This document shows positions 12,901-27,544 of a stretch of DNA of 64,000 nt, piece after piece; position 1 is the stretch's first letter, and each line of letters starts with the position of its first letter. This stretch comes from Strongylocentrotus droebachiensis. Taxonomy: Eukaryota > Echinodermata > Echinoidea > Camarodonta > Strongylocentrotidae. The position numbers and the translations under genes are program-made. The DNA lies in NCBI GenBank assembly GCA_035222895.1, contig JAVYIG010006794.1, positions 47,707 to 111,706 on the forward strand, in the 5' to 3' direction. The notes beneath the pieces were generated by a model. That model worked only from the letters and a program-made list of their open reading frames with translations. It had not been told where the DNA came from and ran no database searches.

Positions 12901-14849
12901 CAGAGACTAAACAAAGTCACTATTAAGCAGTTATTATTTAGGAAAGTGCTCTGTGTGGCACCTAAAAAGTTTGAATGCACTATTTGCAAAATGTATAACC
13001 TGAGTGAATGTATCTTTGCTAGCTGTTTTAGAATTGAAAACAAAAGTTGATGGGGGTTTTTGCATGCAAACTACCAAAAGTGTGAAAATTTGTTTCAAAT
13101 TATTGCCTTGAAAGGGTGTATTCATTTTTGACCAGCCAGTACTGTGCAAGAAGATATAATTTGAGAGTAAATGCTCTGAACATGTCAAGAAATATGGACC
13201 AAACAGCAAGACTCCTTGTTCTTTGTCCAGTCAAAGCCTCCCACCTTCTCTCATCTATATGTGTCATCGACTTTTGAACCTTCCATCGCCATCGGTCCAA
13301 TTCTAACCGAGCGAGCCAACCATCTGCCCAACATTACGCCTCCTTCTCTCCGCTCCCCATCGACACCACAAGAGACCGCTCGCAAACTGTAGGAATACGC
13401 CAATATCCTGTTATTCAATTCTCTCATTTGCAGCTGGAAATCTTCAAAATTCCTTGGCAGACCGCAATGGCTGCAATCGGTGTTGTCAACCGAAATGGCA
13501 CAGGATGACCGTGGTCAATCTCAATGTAACCCTCGTCGACCCTCAAAATAGCCACTGTGTCAATGACAGATAGATGTTTTACAAATGATGATAAAGTCAA
13601 GTTTTATGACCGCTACCATGACCCACATCAAATAGAGAAAACTAATTTAAAATGCAGGAAGTCAAGAACAGTTTTCATCAAATAATTCGGACAAATAAAC
13701 CATCCTAATACTTTATTGTTCTGGGAGTACAGATACAGTTCTTTTGAAAGAAATCTCTGCAATTGTGCTTCCTGATGTTTCTTCAATAACTGCATTCATA
13801 ATGTGCATATATCATTACACTGGCTTTGGCCATAGCCAGGCTGCACTAGGGGGCACTACCAACACTCCAAAGAATGTCTTCCTGCAAGGTTCTCATTTGC
13901 CACACCAGGATTGTGAGAGGCTGCATGATGTCTTGCCAAAAGCTTTAAGTGTCAAGACTGGGGTTCAAACCAAGGATCAGTTTTAAATTCTAAGCTTCCA
14001 AACAGGCTCTCATTCTATGAATTAGAAAATAGTACAAGGAGATGAATAAGTTGAAAGATTTTTAAAATTGGTCCAAGAAAAACATTTAGACAAACATTTT
14101 CCATGAATGTGAGTGAATTAAAAACATATTATTCATGTTATTGTTCATGGACGCATCTTGTTGCCAGGTGTTGCCGGCCAGATGATCCTTGGCCAACCAA
14201 GACAAAGGGGAGCCAGGAAGTGGGTATTAAGGAACAATCTTGCAGGACTTCTGTCTGGAGCTACTGCACGTCCAAAAACCAAGACGAGACGAATGTCATA
14301 CCCATGTGGAGTTCTGGGGATTATATGTTCAGGCGACCAGTCGGCTGGGGTGGGTTAGAGTCATGTGTATTAAAGCATGGAAGAGAACATGATAGGTCAT
14401 CTAAAGTTCATTATCTCCACCTCACCTATAGACAAGATTTCTTTCACTACCACTGTTTGAAGGTTGTGCCATTTTACATTTTTAGACCATTCCGGAACCT
14501 TTTATTCTTATATCCATCATCTCTGTAAAAGACAGGGGCAGGGGCCATGTCAGAAGACTCACCTAGCAAAATTCAAAGCATAGCCATTTCTAAACATGTA
14601 ACTCTCACCTTGATAAAGCAGCTGTTTTTTGTTGGATACATGACCTTTCGCAAAAAACCAAATGGAATTAATGCAAAATCCTGCACTTAGTAAATTCATC
14701 CGATCATATTTCTAACAGATTTGAAGGGGATTTTCACCACACCCAAGTAATAAGAAGCGAAGTGAGGATCTCTGCTAATTAAGTGCCAGCAACAAATTCC
14801 CCTAAAAAAAACCAAGAGCGCCCGAATTAGCATTAAACGTTTATAACAA

Positions 14850-15480
14850 GCTCATTACCCTCAAATAAATTTGTCCTTGAAATTAGATCCCAAATTCTAA
14901 ATGCAAACTTTTAAAAAGCAGAGATAAACATAAACTTTATAAACCTCGTATTTTGATAAGTTTGGAGTCTCCATTTGTCCTTGGGTCAAAATCAAGGTTA
15001 CAAATGCATTTTGGAATAACTGGGAATGAATTTAACTCCATAAAGGTAATATTTGCAATTTTGTTTTCATTTTGAACTTAAGTTAATTCATTACCGAAAT
15101 AAATTTGTCCTTGGAACTTAACCTAAATTCTCGATGCAAAATGGAATAAACATATCTTTATAAAGAAAACCTGTTTTGAAGCATTTGGGTTAAGAGACTG
15201 AATTTGAATTAACCAAACTTGCTAAAGATGCTCTTTAGAAAATTTATTGTCGGTTATTAACCAAAACAGATGAGTCTTTAGAAGAAAACCAAATTGATTT
15301 GCCAAAAAAATTCTCAGCAATTTCATACACCTAACCTTTTAAAGAATCTTGACAAGTTTGGAGTTCAGACTAACTTCAGATGGTTAGATCAAAAATTTAA
15401 ATAAATTTGCCCTTGGAACGATCACAAACTTAGCAAGCTTTAAAAAGTATGAGACGAATATAATTATACACTTTGAACAA
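14850..15480. repeat. Diverged periodic repeat built on ATAAATTTGTCCTTGG
   Basis: The phrase AATAAATTTGTCCTTG, followed by GAA or a similar word and then an AAATTCT/ATGCAAA stretch, recurs near 14863, 15100 and 15399. A partial copy (TTTGTCCTTGGG) lies near 14974. The spacing is irregular, roughly 110-300 bp. It looks like an old tandem duplication in AT-rich DNA. No element ends were found. Confidence 0.45.
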
Positions 15481-18400
15481 GTTTGAGCTTTCAGTCTTAT
15501 TAATTTTTTTTTTTTTTAAATCCTCCCTGAAAGAGTTATCATAATATAAAGAAAGAAACTGTTTGCAATTTATCAGTTTTGCGATTAGGGGGGTAAAACA
15601 TTTAGAACTTTAGAATTACATTTTGGGCATGCAAATTTGAGCTTTTACCCCTACAGTACTCACCCCAAACAATGAAATATAGTGATAAATAGAGGTACGT
15701 ATCAACCATACTCTGATTGAAATCGTTAATAAATTATTAATGATGTTAAAAAACTTTAATAAGTAGTTATGTCACATCTTAATTCTCATGATAAATGTAA
15801 CATATTTCACTTAATTAATTTAAACAAACTTAGCAAACTTATTTCTTATAAAAAGGTCATGATAATACATCAGCCAAAGTCAAGATCACTATGCTTTAGT
15901 ATCCTTTAAAACATGATAATTAAGGAAACCTAAATTATCATCATCAAAGGGTTTCTGTTCCACAGAACTTGGCCTCAGAAAAGCAAAGAATATATGAATT
16001 GTCATGCTTTCAAATATGAGAGAACTTTTCTCTTTCAGAATGGTATCTTCAAATGGCAGCAAATACAACAGTTTGACATGCAATCTTTTTTTACAAGAAC
16101 AAGAGAGTTATCGGACATACCTGTTGGTGTGCGTGGGTACCGTAGTAAGGTACCATGACAGCTATTCCGCCGTACATTCTTGTCGTCTCAAGCTCAACCA
16201 GCGAGCTGAATAACGCTCAGAATAAATGCTTAAAGGATTGGCGGTTCTCAAACAAGAAATGAACAACAAAACGGGACAGTCGCGACTTTTTTGGTGACAA
16301 TGAAGAAGATGATGAACATGGATGGATGATGGATTGAAGAAAATAAAATGGATGAAAAAGGTTGATGTGTTTTTTTTTTTGTGAAGAGGAATTTACCCCA
16401 GCTACCAGCGCCGGGTTGAACACGATGGAATGAATGACTACGACTGACTGACAACCGACAGAAGCACCAACGCAGCTCTGCTGCTCTTACGAGTCTGCGC
16501 AGTACATCGCAATCCAGGAATAGAAACGATGAGGTCACTTTCCTCTTTCTAAATTGCCCACTGCCTGTCTTGGTTGCCCCTCTCTCCTATGGTTATTATT
16601 AGAGCTGTTTTCTAAACCAAGGAACTGGGGCAAACGCTCATTTCCCTATACAACCAATCAACGCTCTGGCTTGGTTTCGTACTCTCTCAAATGTTTAATC
16701 AAGTCCCCCTTTAATTTATTTCCCTCAGACTAAAAGAACTTTGGAGCTGTTGAAGTTCCTACCAAAAGTGAAACTCATGCTTTTGGTAATTAAATTTTGA
16801 AGAAAGTTTCAATCACTTTAAACAAAACCAGGGTATACTGCATTTCCAGGTCTTGATTCAATAGTCAAAACCTGTACCACAGACACATTATTAGGTTAAG
16901 TTTACACATTACGTTAATTATGAACATTGAAAGACTTCAGAAGGAAATGTTCAACAAACATTACTATGATATAAACAAACAAAATATTTGTCAAACATTT
17001 TTTGAAGATACTATTAAAGTTATTTTCTACTATTAAAGCTGGCAAATGTACATTTGAAAGTACATAGTAAAGGACTAAAAAGGCTTTGTATTTTGTAAAG
17101 CCTTTGATGAAGTAAACTTTTAATAAAAAGGTCTAGGAGCCCTCTTCCTTATCTCTCTTTCTTACAATGACTATTTGACTCGGTTGTGTGTAGAGGTAGT
17201 ACGAGTGAGAAGGAAACAGATGAAGTAAGGGGAGGGGATAAAGGGATTTAAACCTACACCTAACTTACTGTTTTTAAAAAAATCATCATAATTTGTGTGT
17301 GTGTTTGGGGGGGGGGGGGGTAATATTGACATTTTACCCAACAGCTCAAAAAGCAGATTTAAAATGTTTCAAGGTAACTACATTGTAGAGGACCTACAGC
17401 ACCAGGAGGCTTGATGATCAAGAATATAAGTACAATAGCGCATGCATCAACTTGATTTTGAACTTAAAACCTTCCTGCTATAAGACCCCTGCCTTATTGA
17501 ATGGCAATAAATAAAATATAATGGCAAGAACTATTGAGGGTTTCTTCAAACCCCTCAACTGTGAAGCACCTATCACAGTCATGGAGTCGTCCCTAGCAGA
17601 GGGGTTCAACCAGAGGGCTAATGTTCACAGATTCGATGCTCTTCCAGCAGGCCACCCACTACTGAGACACAGAAATTACCTCACCTTTGCGGGGAAAAAA
17701 CCTTCAAAATCAAGCCTTCTCCGGCTCTCTCCCTCTCAAGAGGGTAAAACAATCGAAGTTTTCTGACAGAAATTTCCGCCGAAAAGGATCAAAAGTGGAA
17801 GGCCCCCCTTCTCAGTGAAGGTGAATCATTCATCCACAGCAATTGTCTTTCCCATTTATCATTCTGCACTGATGACCTCTGATGTTACACATAATTACGC
17901 TGCTCTTGAAGTTTAAAGGAAGGTCTTCACGAAAGGCCAAGGGAAGCATTCCCCTAGGTAAAGTTAGTGATTTGACAACTACATGTATGGCACTTTATAC
18001 ACTTTATGATCCCTATCATCCTAAAAGGAACTGATTTTAAGAATTTCAAAATTAAAAATTAAAAAAGAATTACAGCACAAAATAACCAAAACATCCCCAA
18101 GCTTCATTCAAACATATGCATTGGCTTATACCATCTTTTAATACTTCTATAAAAATAAAAAAATCTAAATTATTGCCGAAAATGACATTTCCATTTTCTC
18201 AAGTTTCATAAAAAAGTTTCTTACGATCATGTAATAATTGAAATCAGTTACTGCAATAAGCTGGCAATCAAGTAATCACTTTTGTTAAAGCATACTATAC
18301 AACTATACTTCTTTACTTTTGTAATCATCTTCTGTCACTCGTAAACCCATGCCCCTATCCCCTTATCCAAACTTGTTTGTAATCCAGCTGTCAGCTCTAA

Positions 18401-21285
18401 TCAAAGGAACATTTCCCCTCAACTGTCCCCAGATTTCAAAGGGACACACCTGTGTCAATGTACACACATACAATTATTGCCTATCAATAATGTTATGACC
18501 GCAATTCTTTGTAAAGTATTGGTAATGCATGTTGTTACATGATGACAGTGGTATAGGTGCATCAGTGGGGGGGGGGGGGGTGGGGGGAGCTTCCCCCCAT
18601 AACATACAAATAGGTAGTGTTTCTTTTACTTTATGTCTCCTTTATCTAGTTATCAAAAAGAGAAAACCAAATCCAATGGGGGGGGGGGGGGAGGTTTTTT
18701 TTCAGGACTTATCAACTCTGTAAGGTGTAAAACAAAAATGTGTATCTTTATAATACAGAATACCTCAAAATGTGAAGAAATAAGACAAACAAGGTTAAAG
18801 AGTTAAATAAAGAGTTTGTGATATAAATAGAGGGAGGGGGGCATGGGAAGGGGGAAGTGGGTGAATAAAGATGAGATATAGTTTGCATTCTTAACCATTC
18901 AAATTGTATGAAGCTTTTCCCACTTTAGTCATAATGGTCTAGAAAAGACACAATGGTAAACACTAAAATTGACCAATAAAGGCAAGTAGCTTCTCTAGGA
19001 AGGTTCTACAAGACACCTATATCACCCGGGCAAAACATTTAAATTAACTATGATAGAGAGGTAGATTTTCTAAAGAAGGACATACAGACAAGTTTCACTG
19101 TATGTCATTTATATCATGAAGGACCAATATCAACAAAATCATATTTGTTAATGTTTTAATTTTTTGTTTACAAATCTACAGATGAAGACTTGCATGGAAT
19201 CCTGTTCAGTATCTACAAGACAATCATCAGCTTGCAAGCTTCCTGAGTAACGATATTTACCACTGGGAGGCCCTCTGTAGGGGGGAAAGAAGCGTTAATC
19301 TAATTACCCTTGATTAATGGCAAGTGTTGCGTTGATAGAAAGCCTTTATGTATTCCCCTTGTCTGCCTACGAGCATGCTCCCGACAAAAACAGCATTTTG
19401 TCTGATTTTCATTTTTAATTTGTGATTCATGTTTTGGTGGCAAGAGTGTTTGCCTGTGCGGTAACAGGTCTAAATACAGCGCATCGACCATTATTTCAGG
19501 ACTACAACGGTCCTTATTGTGCATTAAGAGATCACGCTACTTGATCCTGGTGAATCGCTGTAAATTCAGAACACATCATAAATAAACTGCAAATGTTCCA
19601 GTCTATTAAAGTAGTATCTATTCTAAGTTTTCTGGAAAACAATAACACTCAAACTCTCAGGTGACTCAAAATATTCTGAGGCTAACTCCTGTTTACACAC
19701 CTGTTCCTGCACTATCCATCTTCCTCATATTTTCTATCCTTTTTGCAAAAACAAAGGATCAAATCTAAAATCTGCAGAATAATTATGCTGAACATGGCAT
19801 GGAACAACTTCTGATCTTATAATACAAGAAGCGCCCACCCACAGAACAACATGTCCAGTCAGACTGATCATACACTAAGAAAAAGCTCCTTGTAATTCTT
19901 AGCTTCTGGAAAAATAAGATTACAAATTTAAAGAATGAATAAAACCAGAGGGAATTAACATACAGCAATTGTTTAGAAGCCTCATAACAAATGGATCATG
20001 ATAACATGGAATTAGGCAAGATTTGAAGAAAATTGGATTCCATATAAATGTCATCTAAATCCTTCAATACCTACTTCCTCTTTCAAACGAAGACCTAACA
20101 TCAAGTCTTTAGTCTCAGTCTTTCATATTTAAGTATTTATAAATGTTTTTATTTTCATTCAAGGTTGATAAGCACTCAATACAAAGATTCAGTTTTGGAT
20201 GTCGTGAATGTTATCTTTATATTCTCGCATGCAATGAAACTGCATTTCTTGAGAGACGGTGAAAAGATAATTTGATATGAAGTGTTGTTGTGAAATAAAT
20301 AAGAATTATTATATATCGTGGGAAAGTTCAGACAAGCGAAGTGAAATTAAATATTTCAGCAGTTCTGTGAAGCAACAGAAATATGCATTGTTTGGCCAGT
20401 CTTTTGTAGGTGATTAATATATCAGTCGAACCCTTGACAGACAATTTCAATTCTCAGTCATTAATTTTCAAAAATGTAATTACAGATAAGTCAGAACACT
20501 TTGTGAAAAAATTATTGATTTTGATGTTGAAAGTCATGTTTTTTGTCATCATTAGCAGATCTCAAGATCATCTTAACTACATTAGCAAGGGAAAATAAGG
20601 TATTTCCAGTGCTAGTGGTATAGCAAACTCAAATGGAGTACATGGAAGTATATAGGACTGGGTGAAAGGTGAACTTCTTAATTCCTACTTCCCACCATTA
20701 ATAAATGACTCCAATATATACAGGAAGTTATTAAAGTCTGCTACTGTACGTACGCTGAAAAACGTACACACAAACATCACAATCCTGTCTGTGGTATGTG
20801 TCACAATTAATGATATCACCCACCCCCTCCTTGTTTCCCTACTCCTCCCCTTCCCTGCCCTTCACACTCTGGTGACAACAACAACAAATGGGCATAGAAC
20901 TGACAGAAGATTATATAAACTAGCCGCAATAGAAAGTAACTTGATTCTATGCATATCAAAACTTGGTAAAAAACAAGGAAGTGAAAGAAGTCACTACAGA
21001 AGTGGGAACAAAGTCCATAATATGAATGAACTTGTTCCTAGATACAATTAATGACTTTTAAAAAGGATGCCAAACCAAATAAACAACTATAGATTATTTG
21101 ATTGCTGCAAGTTAAAGGCCTCTCCCTCTCTCTGTGAGCATACATGCACATTTTACATTGAAGATATGATGAAAAGACAAATCTACTTTTTGAGATGCCA
21201 ATTCAAATACTATGTATGGATCAAATCTACTCGATCTGCACAAAAGAAAGGGGAAAAAAAATCAATATTCTGTTTGATGGCAAAT

Positions 21286-21330
21286 GCTCAGCCAATAATT
21301 GCTCAGCCAATAATTGCTCAGCCAATAATT
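21286..21330. repeat. 15-bp tandem repeat, three perfect copies
   Basis: The unit GCTCAGCCAATAATT occurs three times in succession without mismatch. Each copy contains the CCAAT word. It is short and could be polymorphic; no function is evident. Confidence 0.9.
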
Positions 21331-23800
21331 GCACTGCTGTCAATTTCCTACTCCCAAGTGATTTCCAAACAGTAAGCCCACCTCTAAACTTTAAACCTAA
21401 ACCTACACCTAATCTAAAACTGAACTGCAACCCTAATTGCAAATATCCCAGGAGTAAAAATGTCAGATCATAAAATATTTTTGAGTTTCATAGTCACCCA
21501 CTTCTTTCAAGAAAGATTAGGCCTACTATATTGAATAAATTATTCAGGAAGCAATAATTTGCCAGCTCCCCCCCCCCCCCCTCCTTCCCCTCTCTTAACT
21601 CACAATTGACATTTGTACACAATCCTTGGATACAGCACGAAAGCCGCCATAAGTATTCAATTACATATCACGAAACGTAACGCTAATCTCAACTTGAAAC
21701 TCTCCTCCACGTCCCACTGTAATTTGAGCCCAAGAATGGATAGACAAATTGTGGAGAAAAAGGAGTAGTTTGAGGAGGGGATGTGTGACTCATTTCATGT
21801 ATCATCTGTAACTAACGACTCTTCGACACCCAATTAATACACTATCGTATATTACAGACCAACTAAACATCCTATATACATATTTGGCAGATATCTCCAG
21901 GGGCATAACTATGTACTGAAAGAGCAATGTGAACTCACAGATAGGTTCTACATATGTGTATACAAATTTGCCCATTAAATGACAACCTTAGAGGCTAAAT
22001 GAATTGGCATTTCTTCTTGGAATTTGGAATGCTCATCATTTTCTACTACCAATTTCCTATTTAATTTATAAAATGTTATTTATCTGAATTGGAAAATATA
22101 CAAGAATTGAAATATATAGAGTAGAAACAATTTGTCAGTTATTATGTGAAAACAATCTATTACAATTTCTTGCCAACATGAAAATATTAATGTTAAGTTT
22201 GTATTTCTAAATTTATGTTATCAAATGAAATTTAAAGGGATACAGGTTGTGGAAGAATGGTTTGTTCTTTCTGCCCATGCATCTGGTACATTTTGAAGTC
22301 AAAGAAGTTACAACAAAAGCAAAAATGGATCTAAAGATCAATGTTTTAATTATTAATGTATAAATTTGAGGACATTTTTGAAGGGCATTCTTCATGCTTC
22401 TTGAATTTGCAAGACTACACTGCTGTTGCCAATTGCACTACTGTTCAAATCCTACACTGGCTATGATCTTGTTTCATGGGTAAACCACAATCACTTTCTA
22501 AGCTGTTTTAATAAAGCAGGATTAAATGTTTCAAAGATTAAAATAAAAAAAAGAAAAACCAATAAATTACTGACTACATGAAATATCATGCCGAAACGTG
22601 TGGCCTTTTTCCCCTCAACAATATGAGATTTTAAAGGGTATGATAATAATTAAGCAGGCAATTAACAGGAAACAAATAATTTAATTGATCCAATACTAAT
22701 TGATTTCCTTTAGCGTTCATACCACAGGCTGCAGTAATAGATCCTGCCTTATCTAACACATACTGAATCCAGTCTCAATATTAGCTTCAGACCCATATAT
22801 AGACAAACATGTTTTTGTCTAATTAACAATTTTCCTGTAAAAATACATGCCAGAGGCTTGCAAAACTTCCTCACATTAATGTAGTTCAGACCAACATGTT
22901 TTCCTCAACACTACATGCTTGTCTTTCAAAATAATTGGCTTCCTAATCCTCTATCTGCGCCTTTTGGTTTTAAAAAGATTAATAGAATGCATTTTAAAAA
23001 GATTAATATTTTGTAATTCAGCTTTTTAAACAAGAAATCTAATCTTTATTTGAAACATATATAGAATAATAACTGTGCTTGATTTTTTTCAATAAAATAT
23101 CATGACTAATTTGAATTTTGGGCGAAATTCAAAATATAAGACCAAATATTCTCAGGTCCTACAAATTTTAAAAATTAATCTTTATAGGGCATCAACGGCG
23201 AAAACAAACAAAACTAAACTAACATTATCAATCAAGTTGATTGTGTCTGGCGTGAATGTTGATTCAAGATTTCACAATCAAATTCTTGAAAATGAGGCAA
23301 AGTACACATACATCTAATCTTTAATTTATGATCTTTTTCTTTATTTTTTTTCTTTATTTGAACTATAAAATCTCAATACACGACAGTACACAGTGTAGCT
23401 TGGCAAAACATCAAGATCAACCCTTTCCAGTCGACCAATACATAATTAAGTTCATGTTGAGTTAGATTATAGATATACAATTAAAGGATAATTACATGTT
23501 TATCCATATAACTGTTTTCTTTATAGTATTGCTAGAATAAAAGAGGAGCTTAAATATTACACAGATGCTTTGTTCTAGGGGCGACATACAGAGTGAATGG
23601 ATGTAATTGATTAGTCTCCCAGCAAGGCATTCGTCTGGGACAAATAGAGCACAGACGCAGCTCTCTGCTGTATCCCTCTCTATTATTGAACAGAGAACTA
23701 AGGTACTGTTAATAGATGACAGATATACACATTTAGGTATATTTAAAGAATCAAATGCCACTATTTGCAAACAACCCCTGTATCAACCACACCAAATTCT

Positions 23801-24114
23801 GGGGGGTGTTTCACAAAGATCCTATTAAGTAGAACTTATCTCTAAGTTGGACTTAAAAATTATGGCAAGCCGTTAGCATCTATGAAAATATTTTGTAAAA
23901 GTTATTTTAAACGGCATGAAATGTTGATTCAAATCGTTCATATTTTCTATTATCAAGGAGATTTCATGTGCTTGATGTGGAATTTATAAAAAGTCTAAAA
24001 TACTTGAATTTTCGCTTTTGAATATATTTCATTTTAAGGCTCCAATGGCTGTCCATAACTTGTAAGTCCCACTTAGTGTTAAGTTCTACTTAGGATCTTT
24101 GTGAAACACCCCCC
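23801..24114. mobile_element. Foldback MITE, GGGGTGTTTCACAAAGA family, copy 2
   Basis: The ends are GGGGGGTGTTTCACAAAGAT and the reverse complement, ATCTTTGTGAAACACCCCCC. The inner parts of the arms carry CCTATTAAGTAGAACTTA on the left and TTAAGTTCTACTTAGG on the right. The 314-bp element has an AT-rich centre and no open frame. It shares its termini and design with copies at 9627-9918 and 36245-36551. Confidence 0.85.
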
Positions 24115-25622
24115 TGGTATGTACAATTGTGGTATCATCAATGCTAGTTCTATTATCTTTTGTTATTACTTCCTACATCCTTACTACCTGTATGTCTGAC
24201 TCCTTTATGTTACTTTTTGATCTACTGGTATCTATAATGCATACAAATGAAAAATAAAGATAAACAGAACAAATATATGCAAAAATACTGGCATGCTGCT
24301 ATCCAGTAGGAATTTCTAAACATTGAATTTTGGCTAAGATTTATCCAGCAACATGGCCACTTGAAATTTGAAATCGTCAGCAACACAGACAAACAACAAC
24401 AAAAACAAAAAATACTAGCATGAGAATCTTTGAATTTGCTTGATTTGGTTTTCTACATGTTCAAGACTATACGGTTTGTATCCCAATATGAACATCCGAA
24501 GCACATAAATGTGATTCATAAAAAAATGTTGAAATTTAGGATTAGAACTACCCACACAAATAGCTTTCCTTAATACATGCATAAGTTGAGATCAAATTAC
24601 GAGAAGCACTGGAAGGCATCTATTTTCAGAGGCAGCGATCGATATTCTTAGAAATGGTGTAATTGGAATATGAGATTAAAACGATCGCAGCTGGGAAAGA
24701 AATGGTTTAAATTGAGAAACTTGAGCAAAAATATCCTGCCGAGTTAGGGGGAGGAGACACTAGATGCAGTGGGTGAAAGTAAGTTGCACATCCTCTCCAG
24801 AGGCTACAGAACTTTCCCGCTGTAGGTGCATCAAACTTTAAAAAATGTTTATATTTCAACTCTAAAAATATGCCTTTATTCTATTTAAAGACGGATTGCC
24901 ATCAAATTTCATAGAAATTATGAAGGCCAATTATTCAATTTATCAAACAAGGGTTCAAACGACAGTAATATACATTTCTCCTTTTTTTTTGGGGGGGGGG
25001 GGGTGGGGAGGGGGGTGTTGGAGGAACAAAACCATAACTTAAAACCTCTCTAGAAGGCAGACTGGTGGTCTAAGACATGAAACCTAACGATTCTGCTAAG
25101 AGCTTTTATTCATATTTACAGAGAGAAAAGGCCCTTCTGGCTCTCAAAGAATGATCTCTTACAGGTAGCCTAAATTTCAATGCTATCAAGCCTGTCTATT
25201 GGGTCGTTGTAGCTTTAGTCACATACCTACTGTTGGTCTAGACCAAAGAGCCCTATTGGAAGGACCGTTCACCCCACAAAATTGTGTCCTTGTCCTACAT
25301 TTGTTCCTGTTCCAACTAATCACTGCAATTCCTTTAGCCTAATCATCACCAGACTTCAAATTACCAGGCACTTTCTCCTAAATGAATCAGGTCAAGCAAT
25401 ACCTTGGAAGAACTTCCACTTCAAAATGATGACCAATTACAAATGTAACACCACTGAGAATTGTTATCCTTTTCTTTGACCAAAAAACACAAAATATACA
25501 AATATATACAGTAATACTTTATTATCATAAGCTTTATACCATACATTTGGTCTTCATCATAGACTGAAGGATACTCTCATATTTAACCCAGGGACTGTCT
25601 CTCATTAGGAAGGTCCAAATGG

Positions 25623-25696
25623 TCTGTTGACTGAGAGCCAGAAGGGTGTTAACCCATGATTAACACAGTGTTAACGCTCTTCTAGCTCTCCATAGA
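25623..25696. mobile_element. Short hairpin element, AGAGCCAGAAGGGC family, copy 2
   Basis: Left arm TCTGTT...GAGAGCCAGAAGGGTGTTAA, right arm TTAACGCTCTTCTAGCTCTC. The arms are separated by a short loop containing TTAACACAGTGTTAA, itself palindromic. About 74 bp in all. Confidence 0.7.
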
Positions 25697-26369
25697 TGAT
25701 GTAGTAAGTCCTGTTCCATTTTAAGCATCACCTAAATCAAACATAGTCCTGTATTTACTTCTTAATGCCCCCTTATTTTTAATAGGTACCTGTATGCATC
25801 GGCAAGAATTCAATTCACTACATTGCAAGTATCCTAAATCCTGATATAGTGGCGGAAATTCAGTAAGGGTTTATGGCCCAACCTCCTCCAAGGTGCATTT
25901 CCGAACAAAACAACTGACTCCTTGAACTGAGGAAAGCAGCATGTCCGTCGCTGTAATTATACACACCTGGTTGGACTCAATGTGCCAGAGGCGGGAAGGA
26001 AGAAAAATCTTCAAATACGAGTCGCAATTTTTATCTTTTCCCGATGACAAAAAAAAAGACCACACAAAAGTTGAAGAAATACTTCTAGTGGCCCTCATGC
26101 AAGCCCTATACTGCACATTTGGTTTCTATCAATCGATTCTATGCTCTTCTGCACATTATGAGAAGATTATGGTCTGTTACAAAGAAGATGGCCACTATCT
26201 CAAATTTGAAGGTATGGATATTGGCAACCCTTGAATATGCCCCTATACAAATTTAAGTTTGTCGCGAACTCGTATTATGCTCGTGGTAAGCTTAATAAGA
26301 TCGTTTTTTAGGCTTTAAGCTCGTAACACGCTTCCAGGACGCTAGTAACGATCTTACTAAATGTTGGCG

Positions 26370-26700
26370 AGCTCGTGCGCGAGTTCGTCACGAGCTCGTG
26401 GCGAACTCGCGGGTAAACTGGGGAGCTCGTGGGCGAGCTCAGGGGTAAAGGGGGAGGTCGTGACGAGCTCGTTGGTAAAAGGGGGAGCTCGTGGCGAGCT
26501 CGTGGGTAAAAGGTGGAGCTCGTGGCGAGCTCGGGTATAAACTGGGGAGCTCGTGACGAGCTCGTTGGTAAAAGGGGGAGCTCGTGGCGAGCTTGTGGGT
26601 AAAACGAGGAGCTCGTGGCGAGCTCGTGGGTAAAAGGGGGAGTTCATGGCGAGCTCAGGTTAAACTGGGGAGCTCGTGGCGAGCTCGGGGGTAAACTCCC
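26370..26700. repeat. GAGCTCGTGGCGAGCTCG array, about 30-31 bp period
   Basis: About eleven degenerate units of the form GAGCTCGTGGCGAGCTCG followed by TGGGTAAAAGGGG. Each unit contains self-complementary GAGCTC (SacI) words. The same array occurs inverted at about 28655-28985 in the inner copy. It is a built-in subrepeat of the transposon, not independent satellite DNA. Confidence 0.85.
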
Positions 26701-27544
26701 CATAGGAAAGTGAAAAGTATGCCGCAGACCTGCCGCAGACCTGCCACAGCTCTGCGGCAGACTTTTAGTCTGCGGCAAAGAGTACCCCTATACAAATTTC
26801 AGTACGCTTACACGCGAGCTCGTCAGCGTGCTCGCCAACGAGTTCGTTGACGAGCAAGCAGACGAACTCGCCAGCGAGTTCGTTTCGTTCCAAATATGCA
26901 AATTAGCTACGAGCTCGTTGGCGTGCTCGTTGGCGAGCTCGTTGGCATGCTCCAAATATACACGCTCGTCACTGGCCGATAAGCTCGTTGGCGAGCTCGT
27001 TGGTTTGCTCGTCAACGAGTTCGTCAACGAGTTCGTCGGCGAGTTCGTCAACGATTTCGTCGACAAGCTCGTCGGCGAGTTCGTCGACAATCTCGTGGAA
27101 TGGCTGCAAGCTTAATGGTAAACTGATTGATACTTCATAATCGATATTGGCAATATCGATATTACCAATTAGGTAATACCAATATATATCGATTTTACCA
27201 ATTAGGTATATTCTATTCTCAATTGTATTAACTCCATCACATAGATCATTTGAAGTGATTCAAGAGTAACATTTAAAGTGACTCAGGCTCGTACACATAT
27301 ATATATACTAAATATGTATATTGTTTCTTGGTTAGTAATCATATAATCAATATCAATCTATCAATCGATTGCTAAAACGTGAATGTAATTGTAAAATGAT
27401 CAGACAAAATAATCTATTGGTTAATAATGGCAAAAGGAAAATAGAAATCACAAAAATTATGTGCATTGTCTTAATTTGCTTAACAAATCATGATAAATGT
27501 ATTTTTCTGTCACACGTGTAAAGTAATAATGAATATTCATGAGA

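Noticed and set aside
14103-14528. A 141-codon plus-strand open frame with several Cys and Trp
   Set aside because: No family is recognised, no splice or promoter context is visible, and the composition is like that of random intron; a chance frame is the simplest reading.
21380-21440. Telomere-like CCTAAACCTAAACC words
   Set aside because: Only a short degenerate stretch with no true TTAGGG/CCCTAA array.
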